Below, in pieces: positions 23,201-30,907 of a stretch of 31,093 nucleotides of DNA. The notes beneath the pieces were generated by a model. That model worked only from the letters and a program-made list of their open reading frames with translations, was not told where the DNA came from and ran no database searches. The translations under genes were made by a program, and so were the position numbers. Origin of the DNA: Candidatus Treponema excrementipullorum (GTDB taxonomy: Bacteria > Spirochaetota > Spirochaetia > Treponematales > Treponemataceae); assembly GCA_018883625.1 (NCBI GenBank), contig JAHLFV010000043.1, forward strand, positions 1 to 31,093. Reading direction: 5' to 3'. Every line of letters starts with the position of its first letter. Position 1 is the first letter of the stretch.

Positions 23201-23831
23201 TTTGAACTCCTCCTTCCAAATGTCCGAATACAGCTTCTCGCGTATTTGATAACTTCCAAGAAACATTTTGTTCTTGTATATCGTAAAACATAGTTTTTTT
23301 GATATTACAATTACGTATAGAAGTATCAATTAGTTTCGCTTGGATAAACCGAGAATTATACAAATCAGAATCGTCAAAAGAAGATTGATAGGATGTTATT
23401 CCGCAAAAATTGTTATGGACTAAATCAGAACCGGTAAAAAGAATGTGAGAAAAGGTTGCACCTGCAAAAGAAGAAAACTGCAAGTTAGACTGCAGTAAGT
23501 TGCAGTCAGCAAAAATAGAAAAATCAAAAATTGACATACGGGCCCTAAAAAATTCTGACTGGATATTACTGAAAGTACAGTGCTGAAAGTTACAGCCGTA
23601 AAAACGCTTATCTGTTAGGTCAACGTTATTAAAATTAAGCCCCGAAGCATTGAGTCCGACAATTTTTTTATGGGTTTTGATGTAGTTGAACACTGTCTGG
23701 GTGTATTCTTCCAAATTCGGAATATGTTTTATACAAAAGTAAGGTGCATCAGTTATTTCGCCTTCTTTGCTGATAAAGGATATGGCAGGATGAGTACATC
23801 CGGGATGACTACACAAACTCAGGGTAAACAT
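23178..23831 (-). CDS. Pentapeptide-repeat protein with N-terminal Cys/His motif
   Basis: 217 residues. The N-terminus has CSHPGCTHPA at 7-16 and a later YFCIKH, a likely small zinc-binding knuckle. From about residue 60 to 190, pentapeptide repeats (A(D/N)LXX-like) can be read: LNFNNVDL, FYGCNFQHCTF, FSIFADCNLLQSNLQFSSFAGATF, SDLVHNNF, FDDSDLYNSRF and AKLIDTSIRNCNI. They form a right-handed quadrilateral beta-helix. Members range from DNA mimics that bind gyrase to scaffolds; no specific role can be assigned. Its promoter ends 6 nt before the ATG and is interleaved with the opposite promoter of the Cys-rich protein gene. Confidence 0.87.
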   Translation of the reverse strand: MFTLSLCSHPGCTHPAISFISKEGEITDAPYFCIKHIPNLEEYTQTVFNYIKTHKKIVGLNASGLNFNNVDLTDKRFYGCNFQHCTFSNIQSEFFRARMSIFDFSIFADCNLLQSNLQFSSFAGATFSHILFTGSDLVHNNFCGITSYQSSFDDSDLYNSRFIQAKLIDTSIRNCNIKKTMFYDIQEQNVSWKLSNTREAVFGHLEGGVQNEGIFSL

Positions 23832-23837
23832 ATATGC

Positions 23838-23866
23838 AGTTTAGGGCATTGCACAGGATTAGTCAA
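23838..23866 (-). promoter_or_regulatory. Leaderless-type promoter of the pentapeptide gene
   Basis: Minus strand TTGACT (23866-23861), a 17-nt spacer and TAAACT (23843-23838), 6 nt before the ATG at 23831. It occupies nearly the same DNA as the plus-strand promoter at 23849-23877. Confidence 0.7.
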
Positions 23867-23877
23867 ATGGGTATGAT
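23849..23877 (+). promoter_or_regulatory. Leaderless-type promoter of the Cys-rich protein-murI pair
   Basis: TTGCAC (23849-23854), a 17-nt spacer and TATGAT (23872-23877), 6 nt before the ATG at 23884. Each -35 of this divergent pair lies in the spacer of the other promoter. Confidence 0.7.
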
Positions 23878-23883
23878 ATAAAT

Positions 23884-24168
23884 ATGTGTTGGAAATGCGG
23901 AAAACAAATAGATCTTTCTGTAAAAATTTACAGATCGACAGTATGTCCTACCTGTGGTCAAGATTTACATTCTTGTAAAAATTGTAAATTTTATGTTCCT
24001 GGTGCTCACTACGATTGTCATGAAACGATAGAAGAGGCCGTCACTGATAAAGAGCATGGGAACTTTTGCGATTTCTTTTCTCCTAAAATTAGTTTTGAAA
24101 TAACTTCCAGAGTAGCTACGCAGGCTCAGGAAGCAAAAGATAAATTTAACAAATTATTCTCTCTTTGA
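23884..24168 (+). CDS. Small Cys-rich zinc-ribbon-like protein
   Basis: 94 residues. Cysteine pairs: CWKC (2-5), CPTC (21-24) and CKNC (31-34), then CHE near 46 and FCDFF near 59, giving at least two potential zinc sites. The block CKNCKFYVPGAHYDCHE followed by DKEHGNFCDFF looks like a conserved domain of uncharacterised spirochaetal proteins. The C-terminal 30 residues are helical and charged. It is the first gene of a two-gene unit, 4 nt before murI. A link to peptidoglycan precursor supply is possible only by position. Confidence 0.82.
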   Translation: MCWKCGKQIDLSVKIYRSTVCPTCGQDLHSCKNCKFYVPGAHYDCHETIEEAVTDKEHGNFCDFFSPKISFEITSRVATQAQEAKDKFNKLFSL

Positions 24169-24172
24169 TTAT

Positions 24173-24988
24173 ATGACTGTGGATTTTGCATTTCTTGATT
24201 CGGGAACCGGAGGTCTTCCGTACATGGAGTATCTTCACAACATGTGTCCTCAGGCACATTGCCTTTATTTGGCAGACACGGGAAATTTCCCTTATGGGGA
24301 AAAAAGTCCTCAAGAAGTAATACAGGCTACTGATAAAGCTGTACAGTCAATTATAGATTCTTGGAATCCTAAAGCAATAGTACTGGCCTGTAATACTATG
24401 TCTGTTACGGCTCTACAGTTTTTACGTCACAAATATCCTTTGGTACCGTTTATCGGTACTGTTCCTGCTGTAAAACTCGGGGTTAGTCTCTCTTCAAATA
24501 AAATTATAGGGCTGTTGGCTACTCAAGGTACCATTAACCATCCCTATACAAAAAAATTGATACAAGATTTTGCCTCTGATTGCACTGTTGTGTGCAGAGG
24601 GGATGGCGAACTAATCAGGTTTATCGAAGAAAACTTGCTAACTGCAAGTCAAAATGAAATAAAAAAGGCTCTTATGCCAGCATTAACTTATTTTGCTGAA
24701 AAAAAAACAGACACAATTATTCTAGGATGTACTCATTTTGTTCATGTAGCTGATAACATGAGAAAGCTGGTGCCACCGGGTATAAAAATCATTGATTCCA
24801 GAGACGGGGTCGTGCGGCAAGCTCTTAAAGTTGTTGAAACAAAGAAAACCTCAGAATCTGCACCTTTTTGGGTGGATATTCCAGATAGAAGTTTTTTTAT
24901 AACCGGCCTACCCAAAGGAGTGTCGGAGGAGCATTACAAAGCAGTTTGTCAACAGTTCTCCGCTCCTTGGGGTGGGGTTATCAGTTAA
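24173..24988 (+). CDS. murI: Glutamate racemase
   Basis: A cofactor-independent racemase that makes D-glutamate for peptidoglycan. 271 residues. The family signature starts at FLDSGTGGLP (6-15), then ADTGNFPYGEK. The two catalytic cysteines are in ACNTMS (near residue 74) and GCTHF (near 183). A conserved NHPYT block lies between them. It starts 4 nt after the Cys-rich gene, with no Shine-Dalgarno sequence, so it is probably translated by reinitiation. Its stop overlaps the 3' end of the convergent response-regulator gene by 8 bp. The N-terminus is short but retains the first-strand residues; spirochaetes have meso-DAP- or Orn-type peptidoglycan that needs this enzyme. Confidence 0.94.
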   Translation: MTVDFAFLDSGTGGLPYMEYLHNMCPQAHCLYLADTGNFPYGEKSPQEVIQATDKAVQSIIDSWNPKAIVLACNTMSVTALQFLRHKYPLVPFIGTVPAVKLGVSLSSNKIIGLLATQGTINHPYTKKLIQDFASDCTVVCRGDGELIRFIEENLLTASQNEIKKALMPALTYFAEKKTDTIILGCTHFVHVADNMRKLVPPGIKIIDSRDGVVRQALKVVETKKTSESAPFWVDIPDRSFFITGLPKGVSEEHYKAVCQQFSAPWGGVIS

Positions 24989-26012
24989 AGTTCCGCTTTA
25001 CAGATTGGGCGTCATTTCTGTAGCTGGAGTCAAACTGACTTTTGATATGATGCTCAACAGTCATAAACGCTTCTACTACATTGGGATCAAAGGCCTTCCC
25101 TGTGTCTTGGGTAATAATATCCAAAGCTTCTGTATGTGAAAAAGCCCGTTTATAAGGGCGTAAAGCTCTCAATGCATCATACACGTCTACTACAGATACT
25201 ATTCTGCTGGCTAAGGAGATTTCTTCTCCCTTTAATCCATCGGGATAACCACTGCCATCCCATTTTTCATGGTGATGATGAGCTATTTCTGCTGCCATAT
25301 CCATTGTGGGTTTACCCTGAAGAATTTGGTAGCCTATAGTTGTGTGGGTTTTTATGACGTTAAACTCTTCCGGAGTTAATCTCCTAGGTAATAAGAGAAT
25401 ATTGTCAGGTATTCCCACTTTGCCGATATCGTGCATAGGGGCAAAAATACCGATTTGCCGTTGGAAATCTTCATCTTTTCCCAATTTTTTTGCTAAAATC
25501 ATAGACAGAGATGAAACTCTGTGTAGATGCTGTCCCGTCTCAAAATCTCGGGCTTCTGCCAATTCCGTCAATGCATTGTAGCAAGCCAATCGTGTATCAT
25601 TTTCTATCGAACGTTGAATCCGCTCATATTCAAAAAAACGGTATGCCGTTTGAATTCGGGCTTTTAACTCTGCCGGGTGAAAGGGCTTTGTCAAATAATC
25701 ATCTGCTCCGGTATTAAGGGCTTCTACGATATTTTCCGTAGAGTCTTTACTGGTTAGCATTATAATATACGTGTACTTATTGGTAGAAAATTGCCTGATT
25801 TTCTGACAGGCTTCTATACCCGTCATTTCCGGCATGATCCAGTCCAATAAAACAACGGAATAAGACGGATCTTTTTGATATGTGTCCCAGGCATCTTTTC
25901 CTGAAACACAGGCTGTTACATCGTATCCCCATTCGGTAAGTATCTGAGTCAGATATGTTCTAATGGAAATACTATCATCTGCGCATAATATTCTAAAGTC
26001 TTTCTTTTCCAT
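24981..26012 (-). CDS. Response regulator with HD-GYP cyclic-di-GMP phosphodiesterase domain
   Basis: 343 residues from ATG 26012, preceded by GGAGAG at 7 nt; an in-frame ATG 15 nt upstream lacks this. The receiver domain (1-125) has the acidic pocket D12/D13, phospho-acceptor D57 (VVLLDWIMPEMTG), T88 in MLTSKD, and K109. The HD-GYP output domain (about 140-335) has H194-D195 with K198 (MHDIGKVGIPD), HHHH at 246-249 and GSGYPDG with GYP 255-257, so it should be active in breaking down cyclic di-GMP. No sensor kinase is in the window. It sits 28 nt downstream of icd and is probably co-transcribed with it, an unusual partner. Confidence 0.95.
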   Translation of the reverse strand: MEKKDFRILCADDSISIRTYLTQILTEWGYDVTACVSGKDAWDTYQKDPSYSVVLLDWIMPEMTGIEACQKIRQFSTNKYTYIIMLTSKDSTENIVEALNTGADDYLTKPFHPAELKARIQTAYRFFEYERIQRSIENDTRLACYNALTELAEARDFETGQHLHRVSSLSMILAKKLGKDEDFQRQIGIFAPMHDIGKVGIPDNILLLPRRLTPEEFNVIKTHTTIGYQILQGKPTMDMAAEIAHHHHEKWDGSGYPDGLKGEEISLASRIVSVVDVYDALRALRPYKRAFSHTEALDIITQDTGKAFDPNVVEAFMTVEHHIKSQFDSSYRNDAQSVKRNFN

Positions 26013-26040
26013 GTGCACACTCTCCAAAAGACCTTGGGCA

Positions 26041-27237
26041 TCATAACTGACTTGCTATTACATCTATAAACTCCCAGGAGTCAAGAATTGTTTTTTCCGA
26101 TGATGTTGAGATTCTTGCCAAATCACCGGTCATTTTTCCTGACTCTATGGTAGACAGGGTTGCTTTTTCCAATTTTCTTGCAAAATCGACCAATTCGGGT
26201 GTTTTATCTAACTCTCCCCGTTTTGCCAACGCTCCTGTCCATGCAAAAATCAATGCTACCGGGTTTGTAGAAGTTTTTTCTCCCTTGAGATATTTATAAT
26301 AATGACGTTGTACTGTTCCGTGGGCTGCTTCATACTCAAAAACACCATCGGGAGATACCAGTACACTGGTCATCATAGCTAAACTTCCGCTGGCAGATGC
26401 GATCATATCGCTCATCACGTCTCCGTCGTAGTTTTTACATGCCCATAAGAACCCGCCTTCACTTTTCATGACCCGAGCTACAGCGTCATCAATAAGGGTA
26501 TAAAAGTATTCCAGTCCGGCTTCTTGATATTTTTCACTGAATTCTTTATCAAAAACCTGTTGAAAAATTTCCTTGAAACGGCCGTCATAAGTTTTACTTA
26601 TGGTATCCTTTGTTGCAAACCATACGTCGACCTTTTCTGAAAGACCGTAAAAAAAACAAGAACGGGCAAAGCTTTCAATGGATTTATCCGTGTTGTGGAT
26701 CCCCTGAAGAATACCGGGGCCTTTCATTTCCATAATTGTTTTTCTGATCTCTGTTCCATCTTCCTGAGTGAAAACGAGTTCTGCCTTTCCCGGTCCGTTA
26801 ACGGTCATCTCACAGTTTTTGTATACATCTCCGTAGGCATGACGTCCTAATATTATCGGACTTTTCCAACAGGACACTGTTGCCTGTACGTTATTTACAA
26901 TAATGGGTTTTCTGAAGACAGTTCCGTCTAGCTCAGCTCTGATAATACCGTTAGGGCTGGGGGTTAAGTGTTTTAAGGAATATTCCTCCATTCTTGCAGC
27001 ATTGGATGTTATGGTAGCACATTTTACTCCTACTCCTAAACGTTTGATAGCCTTGGCGGCTTCATAGGTAACTGCATCTTCCGTCAAATCCCGTTCTTTG
27101 AGACCTAGGTCAAAATACTCTGTTTTCAAATCAACAAAAGGTAACAAAAGTTTATCTTTAATGACCTTCCATAAAATACGGGTCATTTCATCGCCGTCAA
27201 GTTCGGCAATGGGATTTTTCATCTGTATTTTTGACAT
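26041..27237 (-). CDS. icd: NADP-dependent isocitrate dehydrogenase (eukaryote-like type II)
   Basis: Oxidises isocitrate to 2-oxoglutarate and CO2, giving NADPH and the carbon skeleton for glutamate. 398 residues from ATG 27237, with AAGGA at 9 nt; the frame extends 12 codons upstream without family similarity. IAELDGDEMTRILW at 9-22, TITSNAARMEEY, SPNGIIRAELDGTVFR, the metal/substrate segment KNYDGDVMSD, and AAHGTVQRHYYK with the Arg-His pair that binds the 2'-phosphate of NADP are all present. This is the homodimeric type found in eukaryotes and some bacteria, not the E. coli type. It has its own promoter and heads a unit with the HD-GYP regulator. Confidence 0.96.
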   Translation of the reverse strand: MSKIQMKNPIAELDGDEMTRILWKVIKDKLLLPFVDLKTEYFDLGLKERDLTEDAVTYEAAKAIKRLGVGVKCATITSNAARMEEYSLKHLTPSPNGIIRAELDGTVFRKPIIVNNVQATVSCWKSPIILGRHAYGDVYKNCEMTVNGPGKAELVFTQEDGTEIRKTIMEMKGPGILQGIHNTDKSIESFARSCFFYGLSEKVDVWFATKDTISKTYDGRFKEIFQQVFDKEFSEKYQEAGLEYFYTLIDDAVARVMKSEGGFLWACKNYDGDVMSDMIASASGSLAMMTSVLVSPDGVFEYEAAHGTVQRHYYKYLKGEKTSTNPVALIFAWTGALAKRGELDKTPELVDFARKLEKATLSTIESGKMTGDLARISTSSEKTILDSWEFIDVIASQL

Positions 27238-27276
27238 TGTAACATTCCTTACAAAACAATTTCTAAAAGACATCCT

Positions 27277-27305
27277 ATTTTATCTTACAATACGTAGTTT
27301 TGCAA
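27277..27305 (-). promoter_or_regulatory. Promoter of icd
   Basis: Minus strand TTGCAA (27305-27300), a 17-nt spacer and TAAAAT (27282-27277). The leader is about 33 nt and carries AAGGA before the ATG, so this is a conventional, leadered start facing a leaderless one at 27331. Confidence 0.75.
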
Positions 27306-27314
27306 GTAACTTTG

Positions 27315-27323
27315 TGATATACT
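27315..27323 (+). promoter_or_regulatory. Extended -10 of the ThrE-like operon
   Basis: TGA then TATACT (27318-27323), 7 nt before the ATG at 27331, with a weak -35. No Shine-Dalgarno sequence. It lies close to the -35 of the divergent icd promoter. Confidence 0.6.
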
Positions 27324-27330
27324 TTGCAAG

Positions 27331-28104
27331 ATGAGTATACATATTGATGATATTATGGATATCGCGGTTCAGGCCGGTACTTTGGTTTTGGAAAACGGTG
27401 GAGAAACCTATCGTGCCGAAGAAACCTGTGTTCGTATAGCCAAAGCTTTAGGGGCAAACAATGCTTCTGCTTTTGTGACCCCCACTGTTTTAATCGTTTC
27501 CATTTTAGATAAAGACAGACATGGACATACAACAATGAACAGAATAACTAATCGTTCTGTTAATTTGCGTAAAATAGCACAAATAAATGACTTATCCCGC
27601 CGATTGGCAAAAAGGGGAAAAGCTGTAGATCCTCGGGTGGTGGAACGCCTATTGGCTCGTATAAGGACTGCCCCTGATCACAGTTTTTTTGGTCTGGCAT
27701 TGATGGGCGGTTTTGCCGGTTTTTTCTTTGCACTTATGTTTGGTTGTTCTTTTCTGCAAGCACTTTGTGCCTTTGTCATCGGATTGCTTTTGAGAATTAT
27801 GTTGTTGGTATTGGAAAAAAGTGGATTAAATACCTTTATCCTTTCTGCTTTAAGTGGCGGATTGGTATCTGCCTTGTGTGAGATTTTTTTTGTTTTACAT
27901 ATAGTTCCCGTTTCTATGGAAATAATGACAGCAGCCTTAATGCAGGTAGTTCCCGGTTTAGCCATTGTGAATGCCATTAGGGACTTGATATCCGGTGATT
28001 TAATGTCGGGAACGGCTCGCTTGGTGGAAGCTTTTATGATCGCTGCCGGATTGTCTATCGGGTCTATTTTCGGAGTGTTGGTGTTTTCCCATGTCATTAT
28101 TTGA
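27331..28104 (+). CDS. ThrE-type threonine/serine exporter, large subunit (DUF1212)
   Basis: 257 residues. Residues 1-115 form the soluble ThrE domain with the characteristic AGTLVLENGGETYRAEETCVRIA (near 15-37) and a TPTVL strand. The second half holds about five hydrophobic membrane segments (about 120-138, 140-160, 168-190, 198-213 and 231-253). Known relatives export threonine or serine, or are uncharacterised. It overlaps the next gene by 14 bp, which encodes the small partner, so the full transporter is split into two proteins. Substrate not determined from sequence. Confidence 0.88.
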   Translation: MSIHIDDIMDIAVQAGTLVLENGGETYRAEETCVRIAKALGANNASAFVTPTVLIVSILDKDRHGHTTMNRITNRSVNLRKIAQINDLSRRLAKRGKAVDPRVVERLLARIRTAPDHSFFGLALMGGFAGFFFALMFGCSFLQALCAFVIGLLLRIMLLVLEKSGLNTFILSALSGGLVSALCEIFFVLHIVPVSMEIMTAALMQVVPGLAIVNAIRDLISGDLMSGTARLVEAFMIAAGLSIGSIFGVLVFSHVII

Positions 28105-28579
28105 TTTATTTTTAGCTTTTCTTTGGGGTGCCGGTGCCGCCGCCGCTCTTTCTTACTGTTTTAATATCAGTTACTACGATATTGTTTGGGGTGCCCTTAT
28201 CGGTGGTTTGGGATGGGCTGTCTATACGGCAGCTTTGTCTCCGGATGGTTCAGCTAGTGTACTCTCTTATTTTTGGGGAGCTTTGGTTGTGGCTTTCTTA
28301 TCAGAGATTTTGGCAATCATTATAAAAAAACCGGCAACGATTTATATTGTTCCCGGATTGCTTCCTTTTGTTCCCGGTGGAGATATGTTTAAAACCATGA
28401 GAGCTGCGGTAGAAGGTAATTTACAGGAATCCTTGAATATCGGTTTTGCAACACTTTCTGCTGCCGGTGCTATTGCTGTGGCTATCGCTTTATCTTCCTC
28501 TGCAAGTCGCATTGTAAAAAGTTTAATTAAATATTTACACAACAAACGGGATAAAGAATCCCACGATGAGAGAACATAA
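28091..28579 (+). CDS. ThrE-type exporter, small membrane subunit (DUF3815)
   Basis: 162 residues, nearly all membrane: hydrophobic segments at about 3-20, 30-48, 55-80, 90-100 and 112-135. The VPGLLPFVPGGDMFKTM segment near 95-112 is typical of the ThrE_2 (DUF3815) half. In Corynebacterium ThrE both halves are fused; here they are separate overlapping genes, a common bacterial form. The C-terminus is basic (KYLHNKRDKESHDE) and probably cytoplasmic. Its start lies inside the last codons of the large subunit, suggesting coupled translation and 1:1 supply. Confidence 0.88.
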   Translation: MSLFDLFLAFLWGAGAAAALSYCFNISYYDIVWGALIGGLGWAVYTAALSPDGSASVLSYFWGALVVAFLSEILAIIIKKPATIYIVPGLLPFVPGGDMFKTMRAAVEGNLQESLNIGFATLSAAGAIAVAIALSSSASRIVKSLIKYLHNKRDKESHDERT

Positions 28580-28591
28580 AAGTCTTGGCAC

Positions 28592-28697
28592 AAAAATACA
28601 GAGTCACAAAAAATTAATCCTTATTTCCTGACGCTTGTGTAAACACTGCTATGGTCATATAGGCTATAGGATAGTGGCCCGGGGAATCTGTATTTTT
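28592..28697. repeat. 11-bp inverted repeat spanning the intergenic region
   Basis: AAAAATACAGA (28592-28602) and its exact reverse complement TCTGTATTTTT (28687-28697) lie 84 nt apart, inside the 142-nt gap between the convergent exporter and methyltransferase genes. No target-site duplication is obvious. It may be a long stem closing an RNA structure, or the remnant of a small inverted-repeat element. No other gene or RNA was recognised in the gap. Confidence 0.5.
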
Positions 28698-28721
28698 ATC
28701 GATAGATGTACAGTGAATTTT

Positions 28722-29639
28722 TTAAAGATATTTTTTGATGTGCCAGTTTCCTTTTAGAGGAGATAAAATTGTTTGCACATAGGGTAGTGTTATTTTTAAC
28801 TTTTCTTCCAACATGTAAGGGGCATTTACAATAAGCATTTCTGAGCCGTATAAACGGGGAGTATCCTGTTCCGGTCCATGTACAAGAAGACTGGCTGTTA
28901 GAATAGGTTTATCAGAGTGTGTCGTATTTAGGGAAAGAATATTTTCAATGAGCTTTGCCTTCATAGTGTGTAAGGTTTCTTTTCTGTGGACTAGAAGGGG
29001 ATACCACAGAACAATAATCGCTGAAGGCCATTTTTTGTATGCTGAAGTGAGAGTTGTAACAGGTTCCCGGTAGTCGGAATCTGTTTCGTAACTGGGATCC
29101 ATCAATATGATACCTCTTTTGATCTGTGGTGGGACCCGAGCTTTTAACATTTCAAATCCGTTACCGTAATGAATAGTCACGGAAGGAGTAAAGTCTTTGT
29201 TCTGTAGTAGTTGTCCTTCTTGATAACACAAGAGGGGTTGTGTGGACAGATTATCTCGTAATACTTCGATTTCGGTACTGTGTAGTTCTGCTACAAACAA
29301 TTTGTCTTTTTCTCTCATCATGGAACGGATAATTTCCGGAGAGCCAGGGTATAGATTTTTCTGTCTGTAATGGGAACATAGTCTTACATAGTTTTCCAAA
29401 GTACTTGGTAGTTCCGCATACTGGACTGTATCCAAAAAGGTCAAAATACCTTTTTCCGCCTCCCCGGTATGAAGAAGTCCCGGGTTATCAAGGTTATATA
29501 TGCCTCCTCCTCCGTGAGTGTCCAAAACTGTAAAGGGCTTATCTTTTTGTACCATGGTTTCCAATAAAAGCATTAAGGTAGAATGTTTCAAAATATCCGC
29601 ATGATTTCCTGCGTGGAAATTGTGACGATAACTCAGCAT
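28722..29639 (-). CDS. rlmJ: RlmJ-type 23S rRNA adenine-N6-methyltransferase
   Basis: Transfers a methyl group from S-adenosylmethionine to a 23S rRNA adenine (A2030 in E. coli). 305 residues, about 25 longer than E. coli RlmJ. The N-terminal MLSYRHNFHAGNHADILKH is diagnostic, and a DTHGGGGIYNL block (40-50) follows. The catalytic motif IV, usually DPPYE, here reads D181-P-S-Y-E185: the second Pro is Ser. The start has AAGGA about 6 nt upstream. It is divergent from the coiled-coil gene, with an AT-rich 82-nt gap. Family assignment is firm; activity with the changed motif is probable but unproven. Confidence 0.92.
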   Translation of the reverse strand: MLSYRHNFHAGNHADILKHSTLMLLLETMVQKDKPFTVLDTHGGGGIYNLDNPGLLHTGEAEKGILTFLDTVQYAELPSTLENYVRLCSHYRQKNLYPGSPEIIRSMMREKDKLFVAELHSTEIEVLRDNLSTQPLLCYQEGQLLQNKDFTPSVTIHYGNGFEMLKARVPPQIKRGIILMDPSYETDSDYREPVTTLTSAYKKWPSAIIVLWYPLLVHRKETLHTMKAKLIENILSLNTTHSDKPILTASLLVHGPEQDTPRLYGSEMLIVNAPYMLEEKLKITLPYVQTILSPLKGNWHIKKYL

Positions 29640-29706
29640 AATATATCCTTGTCATAATAAGAAATAATAAAAAATTTTTTTTTTATTATCTTTTTTTCAC
29701 TTTATG

Positions 29707-29715
29707 TGTTATTAT
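29707..29715 (+). promoter_or_regulatory. Extended -10 of the coiled-coil gene
   Basis: TGT then TATTAT (29710-29715), 6 nt before the ATG at 29722; the -35 is obscured by a T/A-rich tract. An in-frame ATG at 29704 overlaps this box and is rejected. Confidence 0.55.
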
Positions 29716-29721
29716 AGTATT

Positions 29722-30906
29722 ATGAGCAGTAATAAGACAATAGTTGAGTTAGAAAAACGGGTAGAGACTCTTCAGAGTCAGATCGTTGATTTAGAAGAGT
29801 CTATTGGTAGAGGTTTGTTTGTTGCCGATTCTCGGGAAATTCAACAACAAAAGAGTGAGTATAACGAGTATGAAGAAAAGAAAAAGACTCTGCAAAACGA
29901 TATAGAACACATTCGTAGCTTGGAGTCTGTTCAGAGTCAACTGAAACAGGACTTGCAATCTATAGAGGAACAAAAGCAAAAACTTTTTGATGATCTATCT
30001 CTTCTTCATGGGGATTTAGGTAAAGCTTTAATAGATGTTGGATATAAATCAGGGGATCAAGGGTTTAATGAATGTAAAAGTGTTTTGCAGGAAACAAAAG
30101 AAAAAAGGGATGAAGTTCAACATGCTTTGGATGAGTTAAAACTTCAAATGGAAGGAGAGCCTTTTTTTAGCAAGATTCTTTCCCAATTCAAATATGCGGC
30201 AAAAAAGACAACACTTTTTCAATTGGATAAAAAAACTGAGAATTGGTACGAAAAACTGGGTAAAATTGCATGTGATTTAGAAGATTTATTCTCAGCCCAA
30301 GAGGCTGGGATGTTAAGCGGTGTTTTGCGGGAAGCCTATGTGCCATGTTATGACATAAAACGACAGCTTATGCAATTACAGGAAAAACAGGCTTTAAGTG
30401 AAACACAATTTGATCAGAATAAATCAGCTTTAGAAGAAAAAGGGGTCTTGGCAGAAGCTTTCGATAAACGCATTAAAGCCATCAATAGCGAGATAGATCA
30501 GGAAGTAGTAAAACAAAAGAAATTGTGTCAAACCTGCGGTCATGATTTTGTAGCTAAATATGTAGATCCGGAAGGCGAGGTACTGACCGAATTTACCAAT
30601 TCCGAAAATGTTTCTGGTGTCGATACAAAAATATTTGATATTCGACAATTGCGTCGGGAAAAGCTTTTGTACTCAAGAAAAATACAAATTATCAAACTAA
30701 CAGATAAAATTGAGTCAGAGGAAAAGCTTATCTCTTCCTACGAAGGAAAAATACAAGACAATGTCAACAAAATTACTGCCTTAGAGGAAAAAAATAAGGA
30801 GCTCCACCAACTCATAGAAAACTCTACAAAAACAAAAGAAGAGTTGATGGCTCAGCGTCATGAATTGGAAACTTTAGCAACAACGTCTATGCGTATAGAA
30901 GCATGA
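29722..30906 (+). CDS. Long coiled-coil hypothetical protein with CxxC
   Basis: 394 residues, mostly heptad-like helix: residues 5-90 and about 225-265 and 305-390 are rich in Glu, Lys and Gln with regular Leu/Ile/Val (TIVELEKRVETLQSQIVDLEE, later LTDKIESEEKLISSYEGKI). Between them, about 140-215, is a more globular segment (FFSKILSQFKYAAKK and NWYEKLGKIACDLEDLF). A CQTCGHDF at about 272-279 is a possible single zinc knuckle. No signal peptide or membrane segment. No family recognised; a structural or scaffolding role is a guess. Its stop is one base from that of RadC on the other strand. Confidence 0.75.
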   Translation: MSSNKTIVELEKRVETLQSQIVDLEESIGRGLFVADSREIQQQKSEYNEYEEKKKTLQNDIEHIRSLESVQSQLKQDLQSIEEQKQKLFDDLSLLHGDLGKALIDVGYKSGDQGFNECKSVLQETKEKRDEVQHALDELKLQMEGEPFFSKILSQFKYAAKKTTLFQLDKKTENWYEKLGKIACDLEDLFSAQEAGMLSGVLREAYVPCYDIKRQLMQLQEKQALSETQFDQNKSALEEKGVLAEAFDKRIKAINSEIDQEVVKQKKLCQTCGHDFVAKYVDPEGEVLTEFTNSENVSGVDTKIFDIRQLRREKLLYSRKIQIIKLTDKIESEEKLISSYEGKIQDNVNKITALEEKNKELHQLIENSTKTKEELMAQRHELETLATTSMRIEA

Positions 30907-30907
30907 C

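Noticed and set aside
23201..23329. 43-codon upstream extension of the metallo-beta-lactamase gene
   Set aside because: It overlaps the pentapeptide gene in another frame, and a GGAGGAG site points to ATG 23200.
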